DNA of 12,139 nucleotides, taken from positions 1 through 12,139 of the forward strand of contig PUMO01000142.1 of the NCBI GenBank assembly GCA_003551405.1. Direction: 5' to 3'. Below the pieces are notes generated by a model, which ran no database searches, was not told where the DNA came from, and was given only the letters and a program-made list of their open reading frames with translations. Shown here in pieces: positions 1 through 6,857 of this stretch. The DNA is from Mollicutes bacterium. Lineage in GTDB: Bacteria > Bacillota_I > Bacilli_A > Izemoplasmatales > Izemoplasmataceae. A program made the position numbers and the translations under genes. Numbering within the stretch: the stretch's first letter is position 1; every line of letters begins with the position of its first letter.

Positions 1-376
1 CGTCCATCAAACGGCGTGCATCATCGGATATGTTACCTACAGCATAGGTCCACGCTGAATCGCCGTGATATCCCTTATAGTTGGCGCCGATGTCGACTTT
101 GAAAATGTCCCCGTCTTTAAGAATTCGTTCCTTGGCGGGGATGCCGTGAACAACTTCTTCGTTGATTGACGTACACGCACTACCCGGAAACCCGCCATAT
201 CCTTTGAATGATGGCGTTGCGCCAGCATCACGGACAACTTTATCAACAATGGCGTCGATCTCCTGTGTGGAAATCCCTGGTTTTACTGTGGCTTTCACAG
301 CTTGGTGGGCTTTGGCCACAATCTGTCCTGCAGTTGTCATCAAGTCAACTTCACGTGAGCTTTTTCTAGTAATCAT
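1..376 (-). CDS. map: Methionine aminopeptidase, type I (partial, N-terminal 125 codons)
   Basis: This enzyme removes the initiator methionine from new proteins as they leave the ribosome. Only the N-terminal half is present; the frame stays open to the left edge of the window. The start is the ATG at 376, with a GAGGG ribosome binding site about 8 nt upstream, and it overlaps the adk stop as ATGA. Visible family features are the HGIP segment (H77, equivalent to the substrate-contacting His79 of the E. coli enzyme), D95 in FKVDIG and D106 in the GYHGDSAWTY segment, which match the first two metal-ligand aspartates. The remaining ligands (one His, two Glu) would lie beyond the edge. There is no N-terminal extension, so it is the plain cytosolic type I form. 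In Bacillota the gene normally follows adk and precedes infA, as the order here suggests. Confidence 0.96.
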   Translation of the reverse strand, partial: MITRKSSREVDLMTTAGQIVAKAHQAVKATVKPGISTQEIDAIVDKVVRDAGATPSFKGYGGFPGSACTSINEEVVHGIPAKERILKDGDIFKVDIGANYKGYHGDSAWTYAVGNISDDARRLMD

Positions 377-1023
377 GTGACATCCCTCAAGGCTTTATTG
401 ATGTCTCGGTAGACCGCATCAAATGATTGCATGCCGTTGATGTTAATAAGCATCCCGCGGCCTTTGTAGTAATCAATAATTGGTTTGGTTTTTTCTTCAT
501 AAATGCGCAGACGGTTTCGTACACTGTCGAGCTTGTCATCTTCTCTTTGATAAAGTTCACCGCCGCACTGGTCACATGTCCCTTGTGTTTTTGGGGGTTG
601 ATAGCGGACATGATAGGTATATCCGCAGTTTTTACACACGCGACGGCCGACCATGCGTTCCAAAATAATGTCTTTGTCTACAACAATATTCACAACAGCA
701 TCTAATCGGGAGTTCATCTCTTTAAGCATATTATCGAGTGCCTTGGCTTGGGAAACAGTACGGGGATAGCCATCGAGTAGAAAGTCTTGATTGTCGCCTT
801 CTTCAAAGAGTCGGCGGCGCACGATTTCATTGGTGATTTCATCGCTGACCAAGTTTCCGTCATTGATGAATTCCATCGCTTTTTTACCAAGTTCCTCACC
901 ACGATTGGCCGATTGACGAAACATTTCACCGGTTGAGATATTTGTCAATTGGTAGTCTTTAACAAGACGTCTTGCCTGACTACCCTTTCCTGCTCCCGGT
1001 GGTCCCATGACTAGAAGTTTCAT
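373..1023 (-). CDS. adk: Adenylate kinase with zinc-binding LID
   Basis: It catalyses ATP + AMP = 2 ADP in the cytoplasm and keeps the adenylate pools balanced. The protein is 216 residues, the usual long-form length. The P-loop is GPPGAGKGS at residues 7-15, with Ser where many homologues have Thr. The NMP-binding segment starts near ISTGEMFR (29-36), and DGYPRT (84-89) is the conserved nucleotide-binding motif. The LID carries C130-x2-C133 and C150-x2-C153, a complete four-cysteine zinc site typical of Gram-positive enzymes. The start at 1023 follows AAGGAGG, which overlaps the secY stop codon 12 nt upstream. The stop overlaps map by 4 nt (ATGA), so adk and map are probably translationally coupled. 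Position between secY and map is the standard spc order. Confidence 0.98.
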   Translation of the reverse strand: MKLLVMGPPGAGKGSQARRLVKDYQLTNISTGEMFRQSANRGEELGKKAMEFINDGNLVSDEITNEIVRRRLFEEGDNQDFLLDGYPRTVSQAKALDNMLKEMNSRLDAVVNIVVDKDIILERMVGRRVCKNCGYTYHVRYQPPKTQGTCDQCGGELYQREDDKLDSVRNRLRIYEEKTKPIIDYYKGRGMLININGMQSFDAVYRDINKALRDVT

Positions 1024-1035
1024 GTGTTCTCCTCC

Positions 1036-2352
1036 TTAGCGAATAAACCCGGAATAAGTTTTCCCTTGAACATCGGTCTTGATTTGTTTGGTGGTTTCAA
1101 TTGCAACACCAACAACGATCAATAATGAGGTTCCGCCGATTTGAATGTAAGGTGGAAGGCCGAATATCGCGCCAACGAAAATAGGAATTGATGCGACAAC
1201 AAGCAAGTATAATGCACCAACAACTGTGATTTTAAATAATAGTTTTGATATGTAGTTTTCTGTTTCAACACCGGGACGAACACCAGGGATGAACGCGTTT
1301 TGCTTTTGAAGGTTGTTTGAAATTTTTTCTGGATTGATTTGTACGAATGAATAAAAGAATGTAAAAACAACAATCAACGTCGCATAAACGAGATAACCAA
1401 GTGGTCTTTGATAGTTGAACATTTCAGTGAGCCACACACCAATGGTTGATTCTTGAATGCCAGGAATAAAGCTGAGCATTGTTTGGGGCAGGGACAAGAT
1501 GGTTACCGCAAAAATGACGGGAATAACACCGGCTGAGTTGATTTTAAGCGGAATATTTGAGCCACTTTGTCCTTTGAATTTTGAACTGCTGGGTCGGTTT
1601 GAATATTGAACAGGAATCTTACGGTTTGCTGATTGCATGAACACGACACCAACAAGGATGGCAATGTACATGATGACAACAGTTCCGAATATCGCATAAG
1701 ATGCCAAATCAGCATCCGCTGCGGTCACATATTCCTGTGTAAGCGAGGTGAACATGCCGGGAAGTCCTGCGATAATCCCTGCAACAATGATCATTGAGGT
1801 TCCGTTTCCAATCCCTTTTAAGGTGATTTGATCGGCCAACCAAAGCAAGAACGCTGTCCCTGCGGTAATGATCAAGGCAAGATATGTGTAAGTAAGGAAT
1901 GTCGGTTCAACCCCAACATCGAAGATGGCATCGCCAGTTAAGGCAAAGCCGTACGTCATACCAAGTGCTTGAATGAATGCAAGGCCCAGTGCCAAGTAAC
2001 GTGTTGTCTGGTTGATTTTCTGTTTTCCGGTCTGTCCTTCTTGTGACCATTCCTTCAAAATAGGAACAATGTCCATTTGAAGCAAGTTTATAACAATCGA
2101 TGCGGTAATGTATGGGCCGATTCCAAGTGCAATAATCGAATAGTTTGATAACGCACTCCCTGTAAAGGCATCCATTATTCCAAAGAATCCCGCTTCACCA
2201 AAGCGTTCCTCGAAAACGCCTGTGATGACTTCAGGGTTAATCAGTGGTACATGAATAAAGGTTGCGAACCGGTAAATCAAAAATACCAATAAGGTGAAAA
2301 GAATTTTCATCATGAGGCTTTTGTTTTTTAATACCGCCTTGATTGTATCCAT
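1036..2352 (-). CDS. secY: Preprotein translocase subunit SecY
   Basis: SecY is the membrane-embedded channel of the Sec translocon, moving unfolded secreted proteins out of the cytoplasm and releasing membrane segments sideways into the lipid. The protein is 438 residues with about ten hydrophobic segments, the first at residues 17-34. Conserved parts include the QEGQTGKQKINQTTRY loop after TM2, GIGNGTSMIIVAGIIAG in TM5, the cytosolic ANRKIPVQY loop, and the INPEKI...FIPGVRPG loop before TM9, which matches the ribosome/SecA-binding loop of the family. I chose the ATG at 2352, not the in-frame TTG at 2355, because GAGGTGAT then sits at proper spacing. The start overlaps the rplO stop by one base (TGATG). 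Complete and ordinary. Confidence 0.98.
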   Translation of the reverse strand: MDTIKAVLKNKSLMMKILFTLLVFLIYRFATFIHVPLINPEVITGVFEERFGEAGFFGIMDAFTGSALSNYSIIALGIGPYITASIVINLLQMDIVPILKEWSQEGQTGKQKINQTTRYLALGLAFIQALGMTYGFALTGDAIFDVGVEPTFLTYTYLALIITAGTAFLLWLADQITLKGIGNGTSMIIVAGIIAGLPGMFTSLTQEYVTAADADLASYAIFGTVVIMYIAILVGVVFMQSANRKIPVQYSNRPSSSKFKGQSGSNIPLKINSAGVIPVIFAVTILSLPQTMLSFIPGIQESTIGVWLTEMFNYQRPLGYLVYATLIVVFTFFYSFVQINPEKISNNLQKQNAFIPGVRPGVETENYISKLLFKITVVGALYLLVVASIPIFVGAIFGLPPYIQIGGTSLLIVVGVAIETTKQIKTDVQGKTYSGFIR

Positions 2353-2792
2353 CAAATCACCTCAGTAGTTCCACCAGCAGCCTTGATTTTTTCTTCGGCT
2401 GATGCCGTGAATTTATTTGCCTTGACGGTAAGCTTTTTTTCAAGCTTGCCTTCACCAAGTACTTTAAGCCCATCATTTAGCTTACGGACTACACGGTCAT
2501 TAATTAAGAGTTCAGGCGTGATAATGGTGTTATCGTCATATGCGTTTAAACGTTCAATGTTCACTGTCGCGTAGGTTTTGCGATTTGGGTTGGTGAACCC
2601 TGTTTTTCTTAAACGTTTATATAGTGGTGTTTGGCCACCCTCAAAATCTGGACGCAAACTTCCACCACTACGCGCCTTTTGTCCTTTGTGTCCGCGTCCG
2701 GCAGTCTTGCCGTTTCCGCTGGACATTCCGCGTCCAACACGCTTGCGGGTCTTTTTGGCACCAGGTGTAGGTTTAAGTTCGTGCAAGTTCAT
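2352..2792 (-). CDS. rplO: 50S ribosomal protein L15 (uL15)
   Basis: L15 is a late-assembling large-subunit protein that threads into 23S rRNA with a long basic N-terminal tail. The protein is 146 residues, the normal bacterial length. It starts MNLHELKPTPGAKK and has the RVGRGMSSGNGKTAGRGHKGQ Gly/Arg/Lys-rich tail (about residues 18-38), then GFEGGQ-type sequence (here DFEGGQTPLYKRL) and a globular C-terminal domain ending GGTTEVI. The start at 2792 follows AGGAGG, which overlaps the rpmD stop codon. The stop overlaps the secY start by one base. The rpmD-rplO-secY order is the usual one in the spc operon. Confidence 0.98.
   Translation of the reverse strand: MNLHELKPTPGAKKTRKRVGRGMSSGNGKTAGRGHKGQKARSGGSLRPDFEGGQTPLYKRLRKTGFTNPNRKTYATVNIERLNAYDDNTIITPELLINDRVVRKLNDGLKVLGEGKLEKKLTVKANKFTASAEEKIKAAGGTTEVI
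2356..2363 (-). promoter_or_regulatory. Ribosome binding site of secY (decides start)
   Basis: GAGGTGAT complements the 3' end of 16S rRNA. Its GAGG core ends 7 nt before the ATG at 2352 but only 4 nt before the in-frame TTG at 2355, which favours the ATG. The site lies inside the last codons of rplO. Confidence 0.75.
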
Positions 2793-2804
2793 ACTGAGTA
2801 CCTC

Positions 2805-2984
2805 CTATTTTTCAACAACATCCACTAAATGCGCAATGGTTCTAACCATGCCTCTAGTGGTTTCAGTATCTTTGCGCTCAACGGTTTGGTTGCGTTTTTT
2901 AAGACCAAGTGCTTGAGCGGTTTTGCGTTGTTTTGGTGTGCTCGTAATCAGACTCTTTTTAAGTGTAATTGATAATGTTTTCAT
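2805..2984 (-). CDS. rpmD: 50S ribosomal protein L30 (uL30)
   Basis: Small ORF of 59 residues read directly from the minus strand, starting MKTLSITLKKSL and ending HLVDVVEK before TAG. The segment ALGLKKRNQTVERKDTETTRG (about residues 25-45) has the LGLKK-x-NQTV signature of L30, followed by RGMVRTIAHLV, which matches the second helix of Bacillus L30. L30 is a single-domain large-subunit protein that binds 23S rRNA. The ATG overlaps the rpsE stop by one base (TAATG), and its AAGGAGA Shine-Dalgarno lies in the last codons of rpsE, so it is probably coupled to rpsE. Its stop codon lies within the rplO ribosome binding region. Length matches Bacillus L30 (59 residues as I recall). Confidence 0.97.
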   Translation of the reverse strand: MKTLSITLKKSLITSTPKQRKTAQALGLKKRNQTVERKDTETTRGMVRTIAHLVDVVEK

Positions 2985-3499
2985 TATGACAAAATCTCCT
3001 TAGCGGTTTTACCGCGTGTCCGCGCAACTTGTTCTGCACTGCGAAGATTTTCAATCGCGTTGAATGTTGCGCGAATAATGTTGATTGGAGAATCTGAGCC
3101 TAATGATTTTGAAAGAATGTCCGCCACACCTGCGGCTTCTACAACAGCACGGATTGGTCCGCCAGCGATAACACCGGAACCTTCCGCTGCGGGTTTGAGA
3201 TAAACGCGTCCGCCGTCATGGCGACCGGTAATCTCATGAGGAATTGTCTTGCCATACATTGGAATTTTGACAAAGTTTTTCTTTGCTTCTTCTATCGCTT
3301 TCTTGATTGCGTCTGGAACTTCCTGGGCTTTACCGGTTCCAAAACCGACTTGTCCTTTTTGATCTCCGACAACAACCAGCGCGCTAAAACGGAAACGACG
3401 TCCACCTTTGACAACCTTTGTCACTCGGGCAATGTCGACCACGCGCTCTTCATAAATGTTTTCTTCTTTTTTCTTACGTTTTTTACGATTACGTTGCAT
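2984..3499 (-). CDS. rpsE: 30S ribosomal protein S5 (uS5)
   Basis: S5 sits at the mRNA entry side of the small subunit and contributes to decoding accuracy. The protein is 171 residues. The double-stranded-RNA-binding-like N-terminal domain starts at EERVVDIARVTKVVKGGRRFRF (18-38), followed by VGFGTGKAQEVPDAIKKA and the C-terminal domain with EGSGVIAGGPIRAV and GSDSPINIIRAT. These match Bacillus S5 closely. The first 11 residues (MQRNRKKRKKK) form a polybasic tail in place of the short tail of Bacillus S5. The start at 3499 has AAGGAGG at good spacing and lies right after a TAATAA double stop of rplR. The stop overlaps the rpmD start. Confidence 0.98.
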   Translation of the reverse strand: MQRNRKKRKKKEENIYEERVVDIARVTKVVKGGRRFRFSALVVVGDQKGQVGFGTGKAQEVPDAIKKAIEEAKKNFVKIPMYGKTIPHEITGRHDGGRVYLKPAAEGSGVIAGGPIRAVVEAAGVADILSKSLGSDSPINIIRATFNAIENLRSAEQVARTRGKTAKEILS

Positions 3500-3514
3500 T
3501 GGCTTACCTCCTTA

Positions 3515-3877
3515 TTAGAATTCTAATCCTGCACTGCGGGCAGCGTCAGCTAATGCTTTGATACGACCGTGATATTTGTAGCCGCCGCGGTCAAATACGA
3601 CTTTTGAAATGTCTTTTTCTTGTGCACGTTTTGCAACGGTTTCACCAACAAATGTTGCGCCTTCTTTATTGGACTGATTTTCTTGGTTTGATTCTTTTTC
3701 CAATGTTGATGCGGCAACTAGCGTTTCACCATTTACATCATCAATGATTTGCGCGTACATATGTTTGTTGGAGCGAAAAACATTGAGACGTGGACGCACT
3801 GGCGTACCGACTAATGTGTTGCGCGCACGCAAATGACGTTTTTTACGCATTGCATTTCGTGAAAGTTTATTTATCAT
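3515..3877 (-). CDS. rplR: 50S ribosomal protein L18 (uL18)
   Basis: L18 binds 5S rRNA with L5 and helps dock it on the large subunit. The 120-residue protein has the basic N-terminal tail MINKLSRNAMRKKRHLRAR, then the signature PRLNVFRSNKHMYAQIIDD (about 29-47) and the C-terminal VVFDRGGYKYHGRIKALADAAR. Length and motifs match Bacillus L18. Upstream GGAG sits about 9 nt before the ATG. The gene ends TAATAA, two stops in tandem, overlapping the rpsE ribosome binding region. Gene order rplF-rplR-rpsE is the standard spc order. Confidence 0.98.
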   Translation of the reverse strand: MINKLSRNAMRKKRHLRARNTLVGTPVRPRLNVFRSNKHMYAQIIDDVNGETLVAASTLEKESNQENQSNKEGATFVGETVAKRAQEKDISKVVFDRGGYKYHGRIKALADAARSAGLEF

Positions 3878-3896
3878 TTTTCGTCACTCCTAACTA

Positions 3897-4433
3897 CTAT
3901 TTAGCAGTTTTTCCTTCTTTACGACGTACTTGTTCGTCGATGTAGCGGATTCCTTTGCCCAAATAAGGCTCTGGAGCGCGTACAGCACGTACGTTAGCAG
4001 CGAATTCTCCAACAAGCTGCTTGTCAATACCTGAGATTGAAATGTCTGTGTTTTTAACCACTTCGACATTTAATCCCTCAGGAATATCAAGTTCTACGGG
4101 ATTTGAATAGCCCGCGTTTAAGACAAGTTTATTGCCTTTCATTTGTGCACGATAACCGACGCCAACCATTTTCAGTTGTTTGGTGAAACCTTCAGAGACA
4201 CCGCGAACCAAATTAACAAGGATTGAACGGGTAGTGCCGTGCAACATGCGTTGTTGTTTTGTGTCATTAAGTCTTTGAACGTAAAGCGCGTCTTCTTCGC
4301 TTACAATGCTCATGGATTCATGAGCTGTCATCGAAAGTGTGCCTTTGGGGCCTTTAACCGTGATTTCGTTTCCGTCGATCTCAACAGTGACGCCCTGAGG
4401 CAGTTCGATGGGTTTATTTCCAGTACGACTCAT
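3897..4433 (-). CDS. rplF: 50S ribosomal protein L6 (uL6)
   Basis: L6 lies near the sarcin-ricin loop of 23S rRNA, by the elongation-factor site. The chosen start at 4433 gives 178 residues beginning MSRTGNKPIELPQGV, the standard N-terminus of the family. The frame is open for 18 more codons (to 4487), but that extension overlaps the end of rpsH and has no matching family sequence, while AAAGGAGG sits 8 nt before 4433. Two similar alpha/beta domains are visible: the first with ITVKGPKGTL, the second with the GYRAQMKGNKLVLNAGYSNPV segment and the closing signature PEPYLGKGIRYIDEQVRRKEGK. Nothing is missing. Confidence 0.97.
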   Translation of the reverse strand: MSRTGNKPIELPQGVTVEIDGNEITVKGPKGTLSMTAHESMSIVSEEDALYVQRLNDTKQQRMLHGTTRSILVNLVRGVSEGFTKQLKMVGVGYRAQMKGNKLVLNAGYSNPVELDIPEGLNVEVVKNTDISISGIDKQLVGEFAANVRAVRAPEPYLGKGIRYIDEQVRRKEGKTAK

Positions 4434-4441
4434 CGTTTGTA

Positions 4442-4449
4442 CCTCCTTT
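4442..4449 (-). promoter_or_regulatory. Ribosome binding site of rplF (decides start)
   Basis: AAAGGAGG lies 8 nt before the ATG at 4433 in the short rpsH-rplF gap. It supports the shorter L6 start over the in-frame start at 4487 inside rpsH. Confidence 0.85.
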
Positions 4450-4455
4450 ATTTGA

Positions 4456-4851
4456 TTACCATACGTATGCCAAGATTTCGCCGCCAATGTTTTGTTTGCG
4501 GGCTTCTCGGTCGGTTAAGATGCCTTTTGATGTTGAAATAACAGCGATACCAAGTCCATTAAGAACTTTAGGAATTTCACCGCTTTTAGCATATACTTTC
4601 AAACCGGGCTTCGAAATGCGTTTGAGGCCTTTGACAACACGTTCATTTTGAACGTAGCGCAAGGTAACGCGCAATTTGTCGACCGGTTTAGCTCTTACAT
4701 AATCTACTCTTGCAACATATCCTTCATCACGTAATAGCTCAAGCACCTGGCGCTTCAGCTTTGACGCGGGAATATCGACTTTGTCAGCTTTCATCTGATT
4801 TGCATTACGAATCCGTGTAAGCATATCAGCAATAGGGTCTGTCATTACCAT
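4456..4851 (-). CDS. rpsH: 30S ribosomal protein S8 (uS8)
   Basis: S8 binds helix 21 of 16S rRNA and organises the central domain of the small subunit. The 131-residue protein starts MVMTDPIADMLTRIRNAN and ends GGEILAYVW, both diagnostic. The segment RVVKGLKRISKPGLKVYAKS and the C-terminal GLGIAVISTSKGILTDREAR match the Bacillus protein. A GGGAGG site precedes two possible ATG codons (residues 1 and 3); I keep the first, as is usual for the family. In E. coli S8 represses the spc operon by binding near rplE; I see no recognisable S8-type site here. Confidence 0.98.
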   Translation of the reverse strand: MVMTDPIADMLTRIRNANQMKADKVDIPASKLKRQVLELLRDEGYVARVDYVRAKPVDKLRVTLRYVQNERVVKGLKRISKPGLKVYAKSGEIPKVLNGLGIAVISTSKGILTDREARKQNIGGEILAYVW

Positions 4852-4886
4852 TTAGAATTGCCTCCTCCCAATATCAGGAATAAATT

Positions 4887-5072
4887 TTACCAACTTGATT
4901 TTTTAACGCCAGGAATTTGTCCTTTGTATGCCAGTTCACGGAAACAAATACGGCACAATTTGAATTTGCGGATCACGGCGTGTGGGCGTCCACAACGTTC
5001 GCATCGTGTGTACTCGCGTACTTGAAACTTCTGAGGTTTCTTTACCTTCGCGATCTGTGATTTTTTAGCCAT
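4887..5072 (-). CDS. rpsN: 30S ribosomal protein S14, type Z (zinc-binding, uS14)
   Basis: S14 is a head protein of the small subunit. This is the short 61-residue type, MAKKSQ...VKKSSW. Two CxxC pairs (C24/C27 and C40/C43) form a complete zinc ribbon, so this is the zinc-dependent form usually called rpsZ or type Z rpsN in Bacillota. Zinc-independent S14 paralogues are about 89-100 residues, lack the cysteines and normally lie elsewhere; none is in the window. The start at 5072 follows AAGGAGG. It sits between rplE and rpsH, the normal spc position. A 35 nt gap to rpsH is the longest inside the operon. Confidence 0.98.
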   Translation of the reverse strand: MAKKSQIAKVKKPQKFQVREYTRCERCGRPHAVIRKFKLCRICFRELAYKGQIPGVKKSSW

Positions 5073-5083
5073 AAATAGCCTCC

Positions 5084-5626
5084 TTAATTCTTTCTAAACG
5101 GCATACCGAATTGCGTTAAGAGTTCTTTCGCTTCGGGATCGGTCTGAGCCGTTGTAACAATAACAATGTCCATACCGCGGACACGGTTAACTTGATCATA
5201 GTCAATTTCTGGGAAAATAAGTTGTTCTTTTACACCGAGTGTATAGTTTCCACGACCGTCAAAGGCTTTAGGACTAACCCCTTGAAAGTCACGCACACGT
5301 GGAAGCGCAATATTCATTAATTTATCCAGAAAATCATACATTCTTTCACCACGAAGGGTTACTTTAGCACCAATCGCCATGCCTTCACGGAGTTTGAAAC
5401 TTGCAATTGATTTTTTGGCACGATTGATGACTGGCTTTTGACCTGTAAGTTGTGTCAATTCTTCAACAGCGTCGTCAAGTGCTTTGGTATTATTTACAGC
5501 ATCACCGACACCCATGTTAACAACAACTTTTTCTATTTTTGGTGCTTCCATCACTGAAGCGTATTCAAATGTTTCAACGAGTGATGGACGAATTTCTTCA
5601 TTGTATCTCTCTTGTAGACGGTTCAT
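5084..5626 (-). CDS. rplE: 50S ribosomal protein L5 (uL5)
   Basis: L5 binds 5S rRNA and contacts the P-site tRNA. The protein is 180 residues. It starts MNRLQERYNEEIRP and carries KIEKVVVNMGVGDAV (about residues 30-44), the TGQKPVINRAKKSIASFKLREG segment (70-91) and the C-terminal GNYTLGVKEQLIFPEIDYD, all signature regions. The C-terminus GMPFRKN matches the Bacillus protein. An AAAGGAGG site lies upstream, near the rplX stop. Confidence 0.98.
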   Translation of the reverse strand: MNRLQERYNEEIRPSLVETFEYASVMEAPKIEKVVVNMGVGDAVNNTKALDDAVEELTQLTGQKPVINRAKKSIASFKLREGMAIGAKVTLRGERMYDFLDKLMNIALPRVRDFQGVSPKAFDGRGNYTLGVKEQLIFPEIDYDQVNRVRGMDIVIVTTAQTDPEAKELLTQFGMPFRKN

Positions 5627-5647
5627 CCACTCATGCCTCCTTTCTAA

Positions 5648-5974
5648 TTAGTCTAAAACCTCGCCGGTTTTTCTTGATACACGCACTTTGCTTTCGATTG
5701 TTTCTTTTTTATCTTGTTCTTGGACAACCTTGTGTCCTACTCTGGTGACATCTTTGCCTTCTACGAACATCACGTTGGATGCGTTGATGGGCGCTTCGAA
5801 TTCCAAAATGCCGCCATCTGGATTGGCTTGAGTAGGTTTTTGGTTGCGTTTGACCATGTTGATACCTTCGACTAGAACACGGTTTGTTTTAGGATACGTC
5901 TTAATAACATTGCCTTCCTTGCCGCGGTCTTTGCCGGAAATAACGCGAACAGTGTCGCCTTTTTTAATTTTCAT
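5648..5974 (-). CDS. rplX: 50S ribosomal protein L24 (uL24)
   Basis: L24 starts large-subunit assembly by binding the 5' end of 23S rRNA. The 108-residue protein opens with a KOW motif (MKIKKGDTVRVISGKDRGKEGNV), followed by NRVLVEGINMVKRNQKPTQANPDGGI and a C-terminal part ending RVSRKTGEVLD. It is a few residues longer than Bacillus L24 (about 103), the extra lying in the charged stretch QEQDKKETIESK near the C-terminus. The ribosome binding site is AGGAGG-like and the spacing to rplN is 19 nt. Confidence 0.97.
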   Translation of the reverse strand: MKIKKGDTVRVISGKDRGKEGNVIKTYPKTNRVLVEGINMVKRNQKPTQANPDGGILEFEAPINASNVMFVEGKDVTRVGHKVVQEQDKKETIESKVRVSRKTGEVLD

Positions 5975-5993
5975 GCGTCTTTCCTCCTACTCT

Positions 5994-6362
5994 TTATAAT
6001 ACTTCTGGCGCCAGGGATAAGATTTTCATAAATCCTTCTTCACGCAGTTCGCGTGCTACTGGGCCAAAAATACGGGTTCCGCGTGGGGATTTGTCGTCAC
6101 GAACGATAACTGCGGCATTATCGTCGAATCGTATATATGTTCCGTCTTTGCGACGCACTTCTTTAGCGGTGCGGACAATAACTGCTTTAACAATGTCGCC
6201 CTTTTTGACGCCGCCGCCTGGTGTGGCGTGCTTGACGGAAGCTGTGATGATGTCGCCAATAGATGCATATTTTCTGCCGGTTCCGCCTAGAATTTTAATG
6301 GCTTGAATTTCACGGGCACCGGAATTGTCAGCAACTTTGAGTTTTGATTCCTGTTGAATCAT
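5994..6362 (-). CDS. rplN: 50S ribosomal protein L14 (uL14)
   Basis: L14 lies at the subunit interface, contacts 16S helix 14, and is the docking site of the silencing factor RsfS in other bacteria. The 122-residue protein has exactly the usual length. It starts MIQQESKLKVADNSGAREI and contains GDIITASVKHATPGGGVKKGDIVKAVIVRT (about 37-66), the GTYIRFDDNAAVI segment and the ending FMKILSLAPEVL. It is the first gene of the spc part, but no separate promoter is visible in the 25 nt between rpsQ and rplN, so it is most likely read through from the S10 part. Confidence 0.98.
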   Translation of the reverse strand: MIQQESKLKVADNSGAREIQAIKILGGTGRKYASIGDIITASVKHATPGGGVKKGDIVKAVIVRTAKEVRRKDGTYIRFDDNAAVIVRDDKSPRGTRIFGPVARELREEGFMKILSLAPEVL

Positions 6363-6387
6363 CCTTAAGAACCTCCTTTAAGCTCTA

Positions 6388-6648
6388 CTAGACGAGAACC
6401 TTGCTTTCTACAATTTCAAGCAAGCGGAAGCGTTTCTTTTTGGATAATGGACGGGTTTCCATGATCTTAACGACGTCTCCGACTTTCGCTTGGTTGTTCT
6501 CATCATGCGTCGCAAACTTTTTAGATTGTTTAACGCGCTTGCCATATTTTGGGTGTACGATGTAATTTGCTACCTCGACCGAAATCGTTTTATCAGCGTT
6601 GCTCGCCACAACGGTTCCGGTCAGGACTCTACGATCATTACGTTCCAT
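6388..6648 (-). CDS. rpsQ: 30S ribosomal protein S17 (uS17)
   Basis: S17 is an OB-fold primary 16S rRNA-binding protein of the small-subunit body. The 86-residue product starts MERNDRRVLTGTVVASNADKT and has the HPKYGKRVKQSKKFATHDE segment (about 32-50) and GDVVKIMETRPLSKKKRFRL (57-76), the family signature. It begins after GAGAGGAG. Neighbours rpmC and rplN are those expected at the end of the S10 operon. Confidence 0.98.
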   Translation of the reverse strand: MERNDRRVLTGTVVASNADKTISVEVANYIVHPKYGKRVKQSKKFATHDENNQAKVGDVVKIMETRPLSKKKRFRLLEIVESKVLV

Positions 6649-6665
6649 ATAATTCTCCTCTCGTC

Positions 6666-6857
6666 CTATTTCGCACTGCGCTCGTTTAAGACGGTTTTCA
6701 TGCGCGCAATGGCCTTTTTCACATTGCTAATACGAGCTGTGTTTTCCAGTTGACCGGTCGCTTGTTGAAAACGAAGGTCGAATAATTCTCTTTTGAGTTG
6801 TACGATTTCTTCATTGATTTTAGTTGTATCCATATCACGGATTTCATCAGTTTTCAC
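6666..6857 (-). CDS. rpmC: 50S ribosomal protein L29 (uL29), GTG start
   Basis: L29 is a two-helix protein by the peptide exit tunnel, next to L23, where trigger factor and SRP dock. The chosen GTG start at 6857 gives 63 residues beginning MKTDEIRDMDTTKINEE, aligning with the MK-x-x-EIRD N-terminus of the family. Diagnostic motifs are LKRELFDLRFQQATGQLENTARI and VKKAIARMKTV. An ATG four codons upstream (6869) is possible but adds residues the family lacks and has worse ribosome binding site spacing; an ATG at 6833 would remove the first conserved helix residues. The GTG start overlaps the end of rplP by 11 nt, so translation is probably coupled to L16. Confidence 0.93.
   Translation of the reverse strand: MKTDEIRDMDTTKINEEIVQLKRELFDLRFQQATGQLENTARISNVKKAIARMKTVLNERSAK

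Noticed and set aside
2430..2447. AAGCTT inverted repeat with a T-run on the plus strand, resembling a small terminator
   Set aside because: It lies within rplO and comes from two Lys-Leu codon pairs; there is no plus-strand gene for it to terminate.
2578..2916. 112-codon open frame on the plus strand
   Set aside because: Antisense to rplO and rpmD, without family features; a shadow of real genes.
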